A stretch of 64,000 nt of DNA from Cynocephalus volans. Its lineage: Eukaryota > Chordata > Mammalia > Dermoptera > Cynocephalidae. Below the pieces are notes generated by a model. It had not been told where the DNA came from, ran no database searches, and saw only the letters and a list, made by a program, of their open reading frames with translations. Of this stretch, positions 33,716 through 45,189 are shown piece by piece (within the stretch, counting starts at the first letter, position 1; each line of letters starts with the position of its first letter). Where the stretch lies: positions 65,519,852-65,583,851 of the forward strand of contig NC_084463.1 in the NCBI RefSeq assembly GCF_027409185.1, written 5' to 3'. Both the position numbers and the translations under genes were made by a program.

Positions 33716-34847
33716 GGCCATGCTCAGAGACTTTATCTGGAAGCAATGGGAAGTCTGGTGGCAATTAGAGAATATGTCCCAGTTATAAAGGTTCTGGAGG
33801 CTGAGACCAGGTAGAAGACTATTGGTGTAGCCTAGGTCTTGGGTCCTCTGAGAAGCAGATGGCAAGATGGGATTCGATGAATTGGAGATTTATCGGGGAG
33901 AAATGCCTGCGAAGGATGAAGGAAAGAACAGGAATAGGAAGGGAGAGGAGAGGAGGAAAGAAGGAACAGGTAGGGAGTCTGACTGTAGCACAGTTGTAAG
34001 AAAGCTTCAGCCAGCTGATGGGGAGTTTCTGTTCCAAAGTTGTCAATTAGAGGAACCCCCCCAGCCTGCAGTAATACTGCTACTGAACTTAGTCACTGAC
34101 TAGGAGCAGCCAGGGAAAGCATGGTGTTTTCAGTGGTGGATCTACAGGGGTGACAGCTGGCAGGGTCAGTCGGCTGTGCTCCCCGCAGTAGGAGATCTGG
34201 CTTGTGTCTTTCTAAGGACATCACATACGGTGTATGTGATGGAGAACTGGAATTGAGGCTTATTGAAAAGTGATGAACTATTTGTTGTAGTTCAGCAGCT
34301 GTTTTCACTGCTGGATGGCTCAAAGTCTGTATCTGGGATTCACTGAGATTTTTACGATAATCACCTGTGCTATATAGAAACTCAGCATTCTAATCCTGCC
34401 TTTTTTTCCAATTAAAATTTGGTCTGGTGTGATTTGAGGCACATTGCTTTTCTCCTCTTGATTGCAATAGGTGGAGCACTCTAGGAAGGTTTTATACTTT
34501 TTTCTCTAGGCATTATTCACTTTTGTGAGAAATAGCTATTATCAGAGAGAGGTGGAAGAAGGTGGTTAAGTGATATTCACTCTGTTCTCCCCTCTGCCCC
34601 CTCCAACTTTTCCACAACCGTTGGGAAGTCTTTAGAAAGGACTTTCCTGACTTAAGAAGAATAATGATACAGATTTTAGTGAGAGTGTGAGGATTGTGGA
34701 GACAGGAGTGAATCCCCCCATCCTCAAGCAAAAGATAGTGTTATTCTGTTTATAGGAACCACAGCCGTCTTCTGCTGTGTATACACCTTCTGCTGTATAT
34801 AGTACTTCTGCTAAGTATTGCTTGGACTGTAACAGACTCTTCTTGAG

Positions 34848-35032
34848 CCAGGTTGGTAAACTTCTTCTGTAAAGCCAGATAAACTTAGGCTTTGTGGGCT
34901 ACACAATCTCTGTCACAACTGCATAAACAATATGTAAATGAATGGTTGTAGCCGTGCTCCAATAAGACTTTTCTTACAAAAACAGGCAGCAAATTGGGAT
35001 TGGCCTGCAGGCTGTAGTTTGCTGACCCCCTG
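34848..35032 (+). mobile_element. hAT-type nonautonomous DNA element
   Basis: 'cttaggctttgtgggctaca', 'gtgctccaataagacttttc' and the closing 'tttgctgaccccctg' are the full hAT-Charlie-type sequence, with inverted ends. Confidence 0.75.
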
Positions 35033-35129
35033 TTCTAGAGCATCAGCAGGATCAAAATTTCTTTCTCTTTCTTTGGTGACCTCTTTTTTTTTCTACTAGT
35101 TTAATTCAGTGTGTTGTTTTCTTTTTAAA

Positions 35130-35745
35130 TGCATTATTCTTTTTTTTTTAATTTTTAACTTTTTTGTTTTGCCATTAAACAATGTAAACTTTTTTTTTTG
35201 TCGCCCTTTGCCAATTTCTCCCTAATTCTCCCCCTCCCCCTTTCCCACCTCTGGTGGCCTCAGCTTTGTTCTCTTCTTCTGAAAGTTCAAGGAATTATTG
35301 ATTGTTGTATCTTTCTTTTTTTTTCCCCTCAGCTCCTACTTATGAGGGAGGACATGTGGTATTTCTTTCTGTACCTGGCTTATTCCACTTAACATAATTT
35401 TCTCTAAGTTTGCCCATGTTGCTGCAAATAGCAGAATTTCATTCCCTTTTATGGCAGACTAGAATTCTATTTTGTATGTATGCCACATTTTCCTTATCCA
35501 GTCATTTGTCGATGAACATTTAGGTTGGATCCAACTCTTAGTTGTTGTAAATAGAGCTGCAGTAAACATAGGAGTGCAGGAATTCCTTCGACATGATGAT
35601 TTCCATTCCTTTAGGTATATACCCAGCAGTGGAATTGCTGGATTGTATGGCAGTTCTACCTGTAGTTGTTTGAGGAAACTCCATACTGTTGTCCATAATG
35701 GCTGTACAAATTTACAGTCTCACTAACAGTGTAGAAGTGTTCCCC
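35130..35745 (-). mobile_element. L1 3' fragment, antisense
   Basis: Reversed L1 text: T-runs at 35140-35200, then 'ggtatatacccagcagtgga', 'ctgttgtccataatggctgt' and 'cactaacagtgtagaagtgt'. Truncated and dead. Confidence 0.85.
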
Positions 35746-37231
35746 AGTGACCTCTTTTTAAGATTATGATGTTGTTTTATATTGTAATGGTTGACAGTAG
35801 AATGTTGGAACAGTTTCACTCTTCGAAGATTCCTCTCTAAGAGGTTTACAGACTTTAGAAAAATGTGCAGTATTTTGTTTGAGGAGCCCACCTTGCCTGT
35901 GCTGTGTCTCTTGATGGGGATCATAGAGGGTGTTGCCAGTCTACCTCCTCCTGTAGGCATTCCGTTCCCTGTGAAAACAGCTTTCTAGCTGATAGTACAA
36001 CAGTGCAAGGATGACCACACCTAATTTTAATGTCCTGTTTGGAAGATTATCCACTGAAGTTTCTTGCTGGGACAGGATGTCATTTGAATAAGTCATTCTT
36101 TTTTTAGTATATGTGCTGCCAAAACAAGCACTGAGTAATCATTCTTCTAATGCTAGTACACTGATTCTGCCTCCTCTCATAATGTCTGAAATGATTTGTA
36201 AGGATTATGACAACGTTTTAACATTTGTGTTTTCAGTATTTGTGGGCAGAGAGTAACCCTGGCCTGGGTTACATCAAGAACGCTGGGAAAGATAATGTGT
36301 AGATTGTGAAATGAAATACAGCTGCCATCCCTTTGCTGCCTAGAGTGTAACTTAAAAAAATGAGCATTACAGATGCAACTTTCCCCTTTTGTGAATCACG
36401 AATAATTTGGCGGCATATTCCCAGATATGAGCAGTAGTTCCTGTGTTCAGTATCTGTAATAAAATAATTCTTCTGAGCAGCTGAAATGAAATTCAGAAAA
36501 TTGGATTTATGCTAATAAAGAACATTAGTAATGAAGATTTGGATAATGCAAAGTTAAAGGGCAAAACATTACTTATCATGGCATCAGAGCATGACACAGA
36601 CATTTCTCCTGATTTCTTTGAAATAATACTGTTCCTTTAGTATACCCCCAAAATGAGTAGTTTCTCAGGTTGGATTTCATAGGCCACTGATTTATGATTA
36701 AAATTTTGAAAAGATTGTGCTCACAAGATCTGCTTCTTTCAACTAAGATCTACTTTTTTCAATCTTTTGTACAAGTAGTGCATATAGAACTATTTTCATC
36801 GTGGTCTGTGGCTTGTAGTCATTTTGTCCCTTATTTTTTTTACACTGATATCCCTTAAAGGATGACTGAAAGTAAATTTTCTTTCTAAAGTTGAGGTGGT
36901 GATGACTTACTGTGTTAATATCTTGGAGGTGAAGGATGTTGAAGGTATTAATGTATGTTACTCACATGTGTAGTAATTTATTTTTTAATCAACTTCAATG
37001 GTTTTACAGACTTACAGTTTTGATTCAGGACAGCTTCCTCAAGGCAAATTTCCTTTCAGAGGGAATGATGACTTTTAATTAGCAGTGATGATTGAATTTA
37101 ATCCTGCCATACCAAGGATGAGCTAGGCAGTACAAGGTAGAGAAAAAGTGATTTCATTGTGAAATAAATGAATTATCCTGTAGGTTATTTTGTCTTTTCT
37201 GACATTGTCCCCTTTTGTCCTTTTTTTCTAG

Positions 37232-37292
37232 ATAAATGTAAATGAAATCACCAGATTTTCAGATTTCCCCTTGTCCAAAAAAACATTGAAAG
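37232..37292 (+). CDS. DDX10: DDX10 exon 2
   Basis: It follows the acceptor TTTTTTTCTAG and reads INVNEITRFSDFPLSKKTLK plus the first base of a Gly codon (phase 1), with donor AAAG|GTAGGT. FSDFPLS is the start of the DEAD-box Q-motif region. I see no change from the human exon as I remember it. Confidence 0.95.
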
Positions 37293-37777
37293 GTAGGTAT
37301 ATGGTGATCTTGGGACATGTTATTGGATTTCTTGATGCTTTTTTATAAATCAGAGAGGATTTAGGGAGTTTAACCTGAAAAATCTTACTTTGATATCATG
37401 AAAACCAATTAAAAATGAGCAGTATTAATTTGAGTTTTAACAATCTGTCAGTCTCATGATTTCTAGACCAAAGAACATTGAAAAAAAAAAAAAAGATGCT
37501 AGGAGCCTCTGAATAATTAAAATGAAACCTAATCGTGTTAGTTAAAATAAGCAAAGGAACAAACAAAAATTTGATACCCTCTGTATTGGTTTGCTAGGGT
37601 TGCCAAAACAAAATACCTAACTGGGTGTCTTATTTATTTTTTCACAGTTCTGGAGGCTAGAAGTCTGAGAAGAAGGTGCTGTCAGGGTTGGTTTCTTCTC
37701 AGGGCCATAAGGGAGGGATCTTTTTCAGGCCTCCCTCTTTGGCTTGTGGACAGCTGCCCTCTTGCTGCCCCTCTGTC

Positions 37778-38300
37778 TTTTTTTTTAATTGACAAGAATT
37801 GTATGTGTTGTATACAACATAATGTTTTGAAATATGTATCAGAGTACTTTGAAAAGGTTGTGGAAAAATGGAATTAAAATGTAATATGAATCCTTCCATG
37901 AACTTTTTGAAGGCTCCTCATATATGTTGTGGAATGGTTAAATAAAGCCAATTAACATTTGCATTCCCTCACTTTTTTTTTTTTTTTTTTTGGTAAGAAC
38001 ACTTAAAATTTACTCTTACTCTTAGCAGTTTTCAAGTATACAGTATATTATAAGTAACTATAGTCACCATGATGCACAATAAGCATCTTGAACTTATTCT
38101 TTAAAGGCTGCATAGTATTCCACTGAGTGTATATGTACTGTATTTTCTTTATCCTTTGCTAGACACTTAGGTTGATTTCATGTCTTGGCTATTATGAATA
38201 ATGCTGCAATGAACATGGGCGTGCACATCTTTCTTCAACATACTGATTTCATATCCTTTGGATATATACCCAGTAGTGGGATTATTGGATCATATTGTAA
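37778..38300 (-). mobile_element. L1 fragment nested in MLT1, antisense
   Basis: A T-run at 37778 is followed by 'ttgtatgtgttgtatacaac', a second T-run near 37972-37991 and ORF2 reversed text ('tatgaataatgctgcaatga', 'ggatatatacccagtagtgg'). CTTGCT(G/A)CC occurs on both sides (37761 and 38301), consistent with a target duplication. Confidence 0.75.
37842..37919. mobile_element. Palindromic MITE, mariner-like (copy 2)
   Basis: It runs from GAGTACTTTGAAAAGGTTG to CATGAACTTTTTGAAGGCTC; its ends are inverted repeats. It is inserted into the L1 at 37778-38300, which is itself inside an MLT1 LTR. Confidence 0.75.
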
Positions 38301-38582
38301 CTTGCTACCTATTCACATGGTTGTCCTTCTATGCATGTCACCCTTGGCGTCAGTTTGTTCAAAATTCTTCTTAAAAAGACGCCAGTCATGGTGGATTAGA
38401 GTCTACCCTGAGGGACTCATTTTAACTTAATCCCCTCTTTAAAGGATCTGTCTGTCTCTAAATACAGTCACCTTCTGAGGTACTGGAGGTGAGGACTTCA
38501 ACAAAGGAGTTTTGGGAAGACACAACTGAGCCTGTAACACTAGGATTTTCTAAAGTATCATTTTCCCTTTCCACACTGCCAG

Positions 38583-38713
38583 GCTTGCAAGAAGCCCAGT
38601 ACCGTCTGGTTACTGAGATACAGAAGCAGACCACTGGGTTGGCTTTGCAAGGTAAAGATGTACTTGGAGCTGCCAAAACTGGATCTGGCAAGACTTTGGC
38701 TTTCCTTGTTCCG
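38583..38713 (+). CDS. DDX10: DDX10 exon 3 (motif I)
   Basis: Acceptor TTTCCACACTGCCAG. With the carried-over base it reads GLQEAQYRLVTEIQKQTTGL, then KDVLGAAKTGSGKTLAFLVP (residues ~83-126), and ends at phase 0 with donor CCG|GTAAGT. AAKTGSGKT is the Walker A / motif I that binds ATP; the Gln of QKQT is the Q-motif adenine contact. Catalytic residues are intact. Confidence 0.95.
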
Positions 38714-38829
38714 GTAAGTGCTTTACTTACATTGGATCAGATCCTCTATTATACAATTTTATAACATTCTGTACCTTAGGTGCGAATGAGTAATTATGTA
38801 AATAGTTGTCTTCATATTGGATTTCCTGG

Positions 38830-38936
38830 CTAGAATGCAAGCTTTATTAGGAGCCACATCTGTCTTGTTCTCCACCATATTCCCCAGATCCTATTGCACA
38901 GGGTGGGCACTCAGAAACGTATTGAATGAATAAATG
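38830..38936 (+). repeat. L2 3' fragment in intron 3
   Basis: 'tctgtcttgttctccaccat' and the end 'gtattgaatgaataaatgat' follow the L2 3' terminus pattern. Confidence 0.6.
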
Positions 38937-39735
38937 ATTGTGCCTTGACAAGCCTTTACATTCTTGAAGGTTGTTGGGTGTTCCAGTATGGCAATTCAGT
39001 GCAGTAGGACTGGTGGGGAAATCTGTTCCTGTTATCACCCTTGCAAACCTGCCAATAGCATTTATTCTTGCTACCTATTTAGGACAAAGCTGAAATATTG
39101 TCATGTTAAGGAGATCTGGACATTTGTTAAGAATTTCCTGGGTCATTGACATGTCCCAGTAAAACAGTAGAGCTTCCTAGGAATTCACTTACATCTCAGT
39201 TACATAGTTTGTCTCCTAATTTTTGATTGCTACAAAATAATTGTCCCAGAAAAATCACATTTTAGTATTTGTTCCAAGTATTGCAAAATCATTTTGCTCT
39301 TAAGTCCTAGTTTTTTTTAAAGCAGAGTATCCATACAGTTAGAGAATTCAGTCAATATATAACTTCAGCAGTAACACAGCTAAAAGTTTATTTTTATGTG
39401 GTTATTGCTCAGAAAATGATAAATATTTTTCTTCAGTGTGTTTTAATGGTTTGTGGGCTACACATACCTTTCACTGATATCCAGTCTCCTGATGGGATAG
39501 CTCTGGCAGCAGCTGAGCTACCATGGGGCTTCTTTTCCTTTCCTTCTGAGTTAGAGGTGGATGCTTCTGATGGAAGAAAAAGAAACAAAATCTGTTCTTT
39601 AGGATTGGATAAAACTTGAGTGTTATGTCTTCTGCTTAGAGGGTGCCTTTGATTTGAGGGGCAATACTGAGATGTGGGTCAAAAAGCTGATTTCTCTAAG
39701 GACTTACTGAATATGAGTTTGTTGTCTTTTTTGAG

Positions 39736-39924
39736 GTGCTGGAAGCCTTATATCATCTGCAATGGACCTCAACAGATGGGCTGGGGGTTCTGATAATATC
39801 ACCCACGAGAGAACTGGCCTATCAGACCTTTGAGATTCTCAGAAAAGTGGGAAAGAATCATGACTTTAAAAAAAAAAAAAAAAAGAATCATGACTTTTCA
39901 GCTGGTCTCATCATTGGTGGAAAG
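39736..39924 (+). CDS. DDX10: DDX10 exon 4 with 30-base insertion
   Basis: Acceptor TTTTTTGAG, donor AAG|GTTTGT. It reads [15 protein letters not shown]..., with motif Ia PTRELAYQ (residues ~149-156), and ends SAGLIIGGK (the GG motif region). Between the first NHDF (ending 39867) and SAG lies an extra K(6)NHDF at 39868-39897, ten codons in frame. The exon is 189 bases where 159 is expected. The frame is preserved on both sides. Confidence 0.93.
39868..39897 (+). mobile_element. Poly(A)-only insertion with 16-bp duplication
   Basis: AAAGAATCATGACTTT occurs at 39852-39867 and again, perfectly, at 39882-39897, separated by 14 A. A direct repeat flanking a pure A tract looks like a target-primed reverse transcription event that delivered only a tail. 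Replication slippage is the alternative. Confidence 0.7.
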
Positions 39925-40747
39925 GTTTGTCTTTTTGTCCTTTTCCTTCTTTCTTTCCTTCTACCATGTTGAAGCATTGTGGCACTTGACAGGCGAGAGG
40001 TGGAGACTTCATCGAAACAGACTGACCTCCTAGGCAGGTCCTCATAGGTAGTGATGCTTTGGTGTGGTGACTGTCATCTAGGGTCTGGTCCCGAAAGTCT
40101 GTTTTTGTCAGGGTATCTGAATTGATGAAGCTCTCAGAGATAGATTTACTCTAATCAGCCTATAAATCTACTTATTTATATATATTGGGAAAGATGACAT
40201 TTCAGGATGTGGACTGGTACCTTTAATAAAATATCTGTCTAGGAGGTTGAATAATTCACAACATTGCTATGTCAGCAGTAGAAGAAAGGAACGTAGGTTG
40301 TTTTGAGGAGTGTTTATTTTAGGTCATGGTTAAAACTTGCTGTCCAATTTTTGTTCTACTTTATAGTACATTTGGAATGCCTCTATCTGCTAGAATCTCC
40401 TCTAGACTGAAGATAAGTTCTTAACTTCTTGAATTTCTATGCAAACATACACAAAAGAGGAAAGAATAGCATCCAGACCCTCATGTACTCATGTACCTGT
40501 CACCCAGCTTAACAATTAACAACATTCTGTGGTTCTTGTCTCAAGGAGAGAGAACCTCTAAAATGTAGAGAGCTTGGCTCTTTTTTTTTTTTTTCAGTCC
40601 ACAAAGTGTGGTGAGTAGCGTTGGAGAGCTTGTTGAGTGTTCCTGGGTACTGATTTAAAGAATGGGGGTAATTCTGGGTTTTAAGTCAATTCTGGTGGCC
40701 TTAATAGGAAATCAAGACTTACAAATGGAGCATTCATTTAATATATA

Positions 40748-40832
40748 CGGGGGGGGGGTACTTCAAAAAGTTCATGGAAAAATAGAATTAAAAGATAATA
40801 CAAATCGTTCTATGAAAATTTTGAAGATCCCT
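40748..40832. mobile_element. Palindromic MITE, mariner-like (copy 3)
   Basis: In intron 4. A G-run precedes GTACTTCAAAAAGTTCATGG, and the other arm reads 'ctatgaaaattttgaagatc'. Same family as the copies at 24576 and 48556, with a G-run expansion at the left end. Confidence 0.75.
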
Positions 40833-40903
40833 GGTGTGTGTGTAATTTTTTTTGTTGTTTTTTTGCCTCAAATCTGGGTATGACTAAGAATCTAGAAGAC
40901 CCC

Positions 40904-41423
40904 TGTATTAGTCAGGGTTCTCCAGAGAGACAGAATCAATAGGATATGTTATAATTATGAGAGGGATTTATTCGGGGGATAAGCTCACATGGCTATGAAG
41001 AAAAGTCCCACGATAGGCTGTCTATAAACCGGATGCCAGTAGTGTGGCTCAGTCCAAGTCCAAAGGCCTCAAAACCAGGGAAGCTGATGGTGTCCTTGGT
41101 GTAAGTTCTGGAACCCCAAAACTGAAGAGTCTCAAGTCTGATGTCCAGGAGAGACAGGAGAGAAGAGTGTATCCCAGCTCCAGCAGATCCAGAGAGCGAG
41201 CGGTTCACCTCTTTCTTCTGTCTCTTTTGTTCTTTCCGGACCTCCAGAAGATCGGATGGTTCCCATCCATACTGAGGGTGGGTCTTTCACACCCAGGCCA
41301 CTCAGACTCTCATACTAATCTCTGCTGGAAACACCCCCATGGACACACCTGAAAAGATTGCTTTACCAGGTTTCTCAGCATTCCTTCATCTAACCAAGTC
41401 GCCATCTATAATTAACCTTCACA
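40904..41423 (-). mobile_element. MLT2-type ERVL LTR, antisense
   Basis: It starts TGTATTAGTCAGGGTTCTCC, includes 'aaagtcccacgataggctgt' and 'ctgagggtgggtctttcaca', and ends 'attaaccttcaca': a reversed MLT2 (ERVL) LTR. The frames at 40993-41352 are LTR sequence. Confidence 0.75.
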
Positions 41424-41632
41424 ACCTCTGAGCTCTTTAGGTCTTCACTCAGGAATTTGATTTAGCCCCCAAATTTGGATGCACTGCAGAAATAGAAGAG
41501 AGAAGTTATGTTTTTTTCCTGAATATGTAAACTGCTATGATAAAATGCCACATGCAGATGGCTTTTTATAGTTTTGGTATACAGGCTGCTCAGTGATGTG
41601 TCTGTGTAATCAAAAGAAAGAACTGTTTTCAG

Positions 41633-41752
41633 GATCTGAAACGTGAAGCTGAGAGGATCAACAATGTAAATATACTTGTTTGCACACCGGGTCGGCTTCT
41701 TCAACACATGGATGAAACGATATGTTTTCATGCTACTAATCTCCAAATGTAG
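41633..41752 (+). CDS. DDX10: DDX10 exon 5, ends in premature TAG
   Basis: Acceptor TGTTTTCAG. It reads [20 protein letters not shown] and on to LLQHMDET...NLQM, with TPGR (motif Ib) at residues ~207-210, then TAG at 41750-41752 directly before donor GTGAGT. Exon 6 needs one carried-in base (to make GTT of VLDEAD), so 121 coding bases are expected but 120 are present. The likely ancestral end is ATG TTA G, with one T lost. Using the alternative donor GTAGGT at 41749 also fails to restore the frame. Confidence 0.9.
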   Translation, partial: DLKREAERINNVNILVCTPGRLLQHMDETICFHATNLQM

Positions 41753-42129
41753 GTGAGTCTAACAAATTTCTAATGGAAAATAACTCAGACTGAGGAGAGA
41801 GCCATCACATTTTAATGATATAAATGTTATATTAGATAACTATAATGATTAAAAACATTCTGAGGAATAACTTTTAAGTTTTTTGGCATGTGGGCTCCAA
41901 ACCTAGAGAATACAATTAGCCCTTTTTTTCTTTTTCTTTTTCTTTCTTTTTCTTTTTTAAATATGTACTCTTATATGTGAAATTAGGTACTTCAATATTA
42001 GACATTGCCGAGAGTTTTTTAAATCTGTCACAGCCACTTCTGATCACTGAAACGTCAAATTGGCATTTTTTAAAATGAACTTTTTCTGTTTTGCTTGGTG
42101 ATACTACCTAATGTGTATTCTTTTAATCA

Positions 42130-42400
42130 ACTTTTTATTTTTGAATACTTGTAGATTTGTGGAAAAGTTACAATGATGGTAAGAGTTCCTTTGTTCCCTT
42201 CACCCAGTTTTCCCTGATGTTAACATCTTGCTTAACTATGGCATCTTTATCAAAACTAAGATCAATATTGGTATGTTATGTAAATGCCAGGCTTTATTCA
42301 GATTTCACCAGTTTTTCCACCGATGTCCTTTTTATTTTTTTAGGGTCCAATCCAGGATACTACATTGCATTTAGTCTGATATATATTTTAAATATTATAG
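42130..42400 (-). repeat. L1M-type fragment in intron 5, antisense
   Basis: 'tgtggaaaagttacaatgat', 'cagttttccctgatgttaac' and 'caccagtttttccaccgatg' are familiar old-L1 3' text in reverse orientation. Confidence 0.6.
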
Positions 42401-42424
42401 TTCAACTTGCATTTTCTTTTTTAG

Positions 42425-42614
42425 TTCTTGATGAAGCAGATAGAATCTTGGATATGGGCTTTGCTGATACCATGAATGCTATTATTGAAAATCCTCCCAA
42501 GAGACATCAGACTTTACTTTTCTCAGCAACACAAACCAAATCTGTAAAGGACCTTGCACGCTTGAGTTTGAAAAACGCTGAGTATGTCTGGGTTCATGAG
42601 AATGCAAAATATAG
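42425..42614 (+). CDS. DDX10: DDX10 exon 6 (DEAD box, SAT)
   Basis: Acceptor CTTTTTTAG. With one carried base expected, it reads (V)[18 protein letters not shown], then [20 protein letters not shown] and VWVHENAKY, ending in two bases of a Ser codon with donor ATAG|GTATGT. Motif II (DEAD, Mg/ATP hydrolysis) and motif III (SAT, coupling to unwinding) are intact at the codon level, but with exon 5 as given this exon would be read out of frame. Confidence 0.95.
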
Positions 42615-45189
42615 GTATGTACTCTTTGGTTCAATCAAAAAATCAATGTTCTTTTTTAGTTTAAGAATTTGATATTTTAAATTTATGTTTTCTAGGAAAT
42701 AAAACGTTTTATGTTATTAGATGTGCTAAGCATAGTAAATATATCAGTTAAAATTACTCAAATTTTGGATATATCTTTAATGTGAGTATGCTCTAAAGCA
42801 GCATTTCCCAAAATGTGGTTTGGGAACATTATTTTTTCTATAAGATGTTAACAGGTATTTTACCATTTGCCAGCTCTTCTCTCCTCCCACCACTCCCCCA
42901 GATAAATGAGAGAGGGGATGAATTCCTGGATAGATAAATAGCAAATGTTGAGTCAAAGTGAAACAGTTTTTTTTACGTCAAGATTTCTCAGAACCTTTAA
43001 TGTTTTCATGGATGTTGTGACTCCTCAAAGCAGTGGGAGGTAGATACAGCTTGCTACATTTACCAAAATTATTTGGGTATGTAATCATTCTTTGGCAGTA
43101 TTACGCAAGACCAATGTGCTATGGAGAACATTTTATCAAATGCATTAAGAGTTAGCAAAATATCTTTGTTTAAAATTGTTTTAGCATCTGTTATTTTGTC
43201 TTGGTTTCACTAAAAACTGGAAGTAAAATATGTGTGTTTATGTGACAGTAAAAAGTGTGTGTGTTAGTGGTATGCAAATGGTTGAGGGAAACTGTATTTC
43301 GATATGACAATTGGAAGTATGTGTATATTGGGTATGAATCATTATAGATTATGGACATACTTGACTTCCAGAAGAAATGTTTTCCAGTGAATATAAGTTG
43401 GATTCTGTGTTGAAGACATTAATATGGATTCAATTGTACCATTATTTGTATCTTAAAACTTTCATTTCTTCTTGCTATGAAATGTTAGTATAACAAGAAA
43501 TAGATTTGGAAAGTGAATTTGGTTATCCTGTTGGAAAGTCCCTATGTACAGAAAATATAGATATTCAGGCCCACCTTGACCTTCTTCATCAGATGTCTAG
43601 GATTAAAAAAGAGCCTAAAAGAGGCCAGACTATATGCTTCCAGGTGATCCTAACAGATAAACTTTGGAGAATCTGAGTACTGGTAGCTTTTGCTATCAAA
43701 AACTTGGCAGTGGAACAGGAAGAGATATTTGAGGTATAGTTTCTTTCTTGGCTTACTATTTAGTTGACATTGGTCTTTTAAAGTTGTGTTGAGATAACTA
43801 TTGAAATTTGTTACAATTAACGTGATAATGTAAAGTCTACTATCTAAGTCTTTTGATTTTTCTCCTTTGTTCTTTTTGCTGTTTGCCTCGTGCTTATTTT
43901 CAAAATTCATTAGACACAAATTTTTCAATTATGAATTTCTAAAGCCTTCTATAATTTAAGTTAATTGTGCACAGTATCCCTATCCCTAATTTCTGTAGAT
44001 GATAGAGTTGGTTATTATCTGTAGGTTATAAAATTTTTAGAGAAAAACTGAATGTGAAGACTTTGATTATATTTCGCAAATGATTGTTGAAATGCAGTTC
44101 CATCACTTGTGAAAATGTGGCTTTCAGGAAAAAGGTTTAGAAGGCAGATATGCAGCCACATAATTTATAAAACTACAGGGTGTATGATAGTGACTGCAGT
44201 GCTCTGTAGATCCATATTCATTGGAAGCCCTATAAAAAAGCATATGCTGTTGGGAATTTTGTCTGATGTAATTATTGACTTTTCCCCTTTAACAGTTAAT
44301 ACGTCATGACAAGTTATAATCAAGAATATCTTAAGGCATTATAGAATATCTACTCTCACATTATGAAGGAACTGGAAATTAAATTTTAAAAATTCACATC
44401 TTCTTGAAGTTGTATGTCACACTATACTTAGAAAAAGTGTAAGTTTTTTCTTTATATTGCTATATGTAGACAAATAGTGCTTCTAATGTTTTTATTTTTA
44501 AGAGAAAATAGTTGCCTTTGGGCCATAGTGACTTCCTGTTTTCCAGTGACTATAAGTTGAATTCTGTGGTACATTATAAAAAATTTCAAATTTGAGATAC
44601 ATATTTTGAGTTTATATTATTTGAGATACATACAAATTTAGTATTAAATTTTCTGTTAACTTGAAACATTAATCATTATAAAATGTTCCTTTTTATTTTT
44701 ACTAATACTTTTTGCCCTTAAAGTCTAGTTTGATTGCTGTTAGTCTGCCGATAGCAGCTTTCTTTTGGTTAGTGTTTGCATGGTGAATCTTTCCCATCCT
44801 TTTTCTTTCTACGTTGTGTACACCCTTAACAGTTTTAGATTTGTCTTTGTAAGTAGCATATTGATTTTTATCTTGTATGATAATTGCTTTTTAACCTGGG
44901 TGTTTTCTTCTTGCATTTTTGTGCTTCCATTTGAGAATTTTTCTTTTAGTCAACGAATTTTCTTTTAGTACATGTTTGTTAGTGAAAAATTCTGGTTTGA
45001 CTTTTCTGAAAACCTCTTTATTTTTTGAAGGCTGTCTTGGCAATTTTTTTTTTTTTTTTTTTTTTTTTTGCTTTTCAAAGGTATCTTCTATTGTGCTCTA
45101 GTTTCCATTATTTCTGTTAAAGTCAGCTGACAGTTCTCTTGTTCCTTTGAAGGTATTATTTTTTTTTTTTTGTAAGATTTTTCTCTTTG

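Larger units (their letters stand above)
28455..37231 (+). other. DDX10 intron 1 (8.8 kb)
   Basis: It opens GTGAGG and closes TTTTTTTCTAG. It holds old repeats: MIR-like pieces (28818-29000, 29425-29650, ~30970-31150, ~32050-32200), MLT1 LTRs (29946-30438 and 33247-33715), hAT elements (30656-30845, 34848-35032), a Tigger (31481-31846) and an L1 fragment (35130-35745). Stretches 32205-33240, 33720-34840 and 35750-37231 show nothing I can name. No other gene is seen. Confidence 0.85.
37582..38539 (-). mobile_element. MLT1-type LTR, antisense, with nested L1
   Basis: The left part begins TGTATTGGTTTGCTAGGGTT and runs to about 37777. The right part resumes at about 38301 ('ctattcacatggttgtcctt') and ends 'gagcctgtaaca' at 38539. 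The whole LTR is reversed relative to DDX10. An L1 piece (37778-38300) splits it, and a MITE (37842-37919) sits inside that L1. The LTR ends 43 bases before exon 3. Confidence 0.75.

Noticed and set aside
41741-41756. Rescue of DDX10 by the alternative donor GTAGGT at 41749
   Set aside because: It ends the exon in phase 2, while exon 6 needs phase 1; joining gives a stop two codons later.
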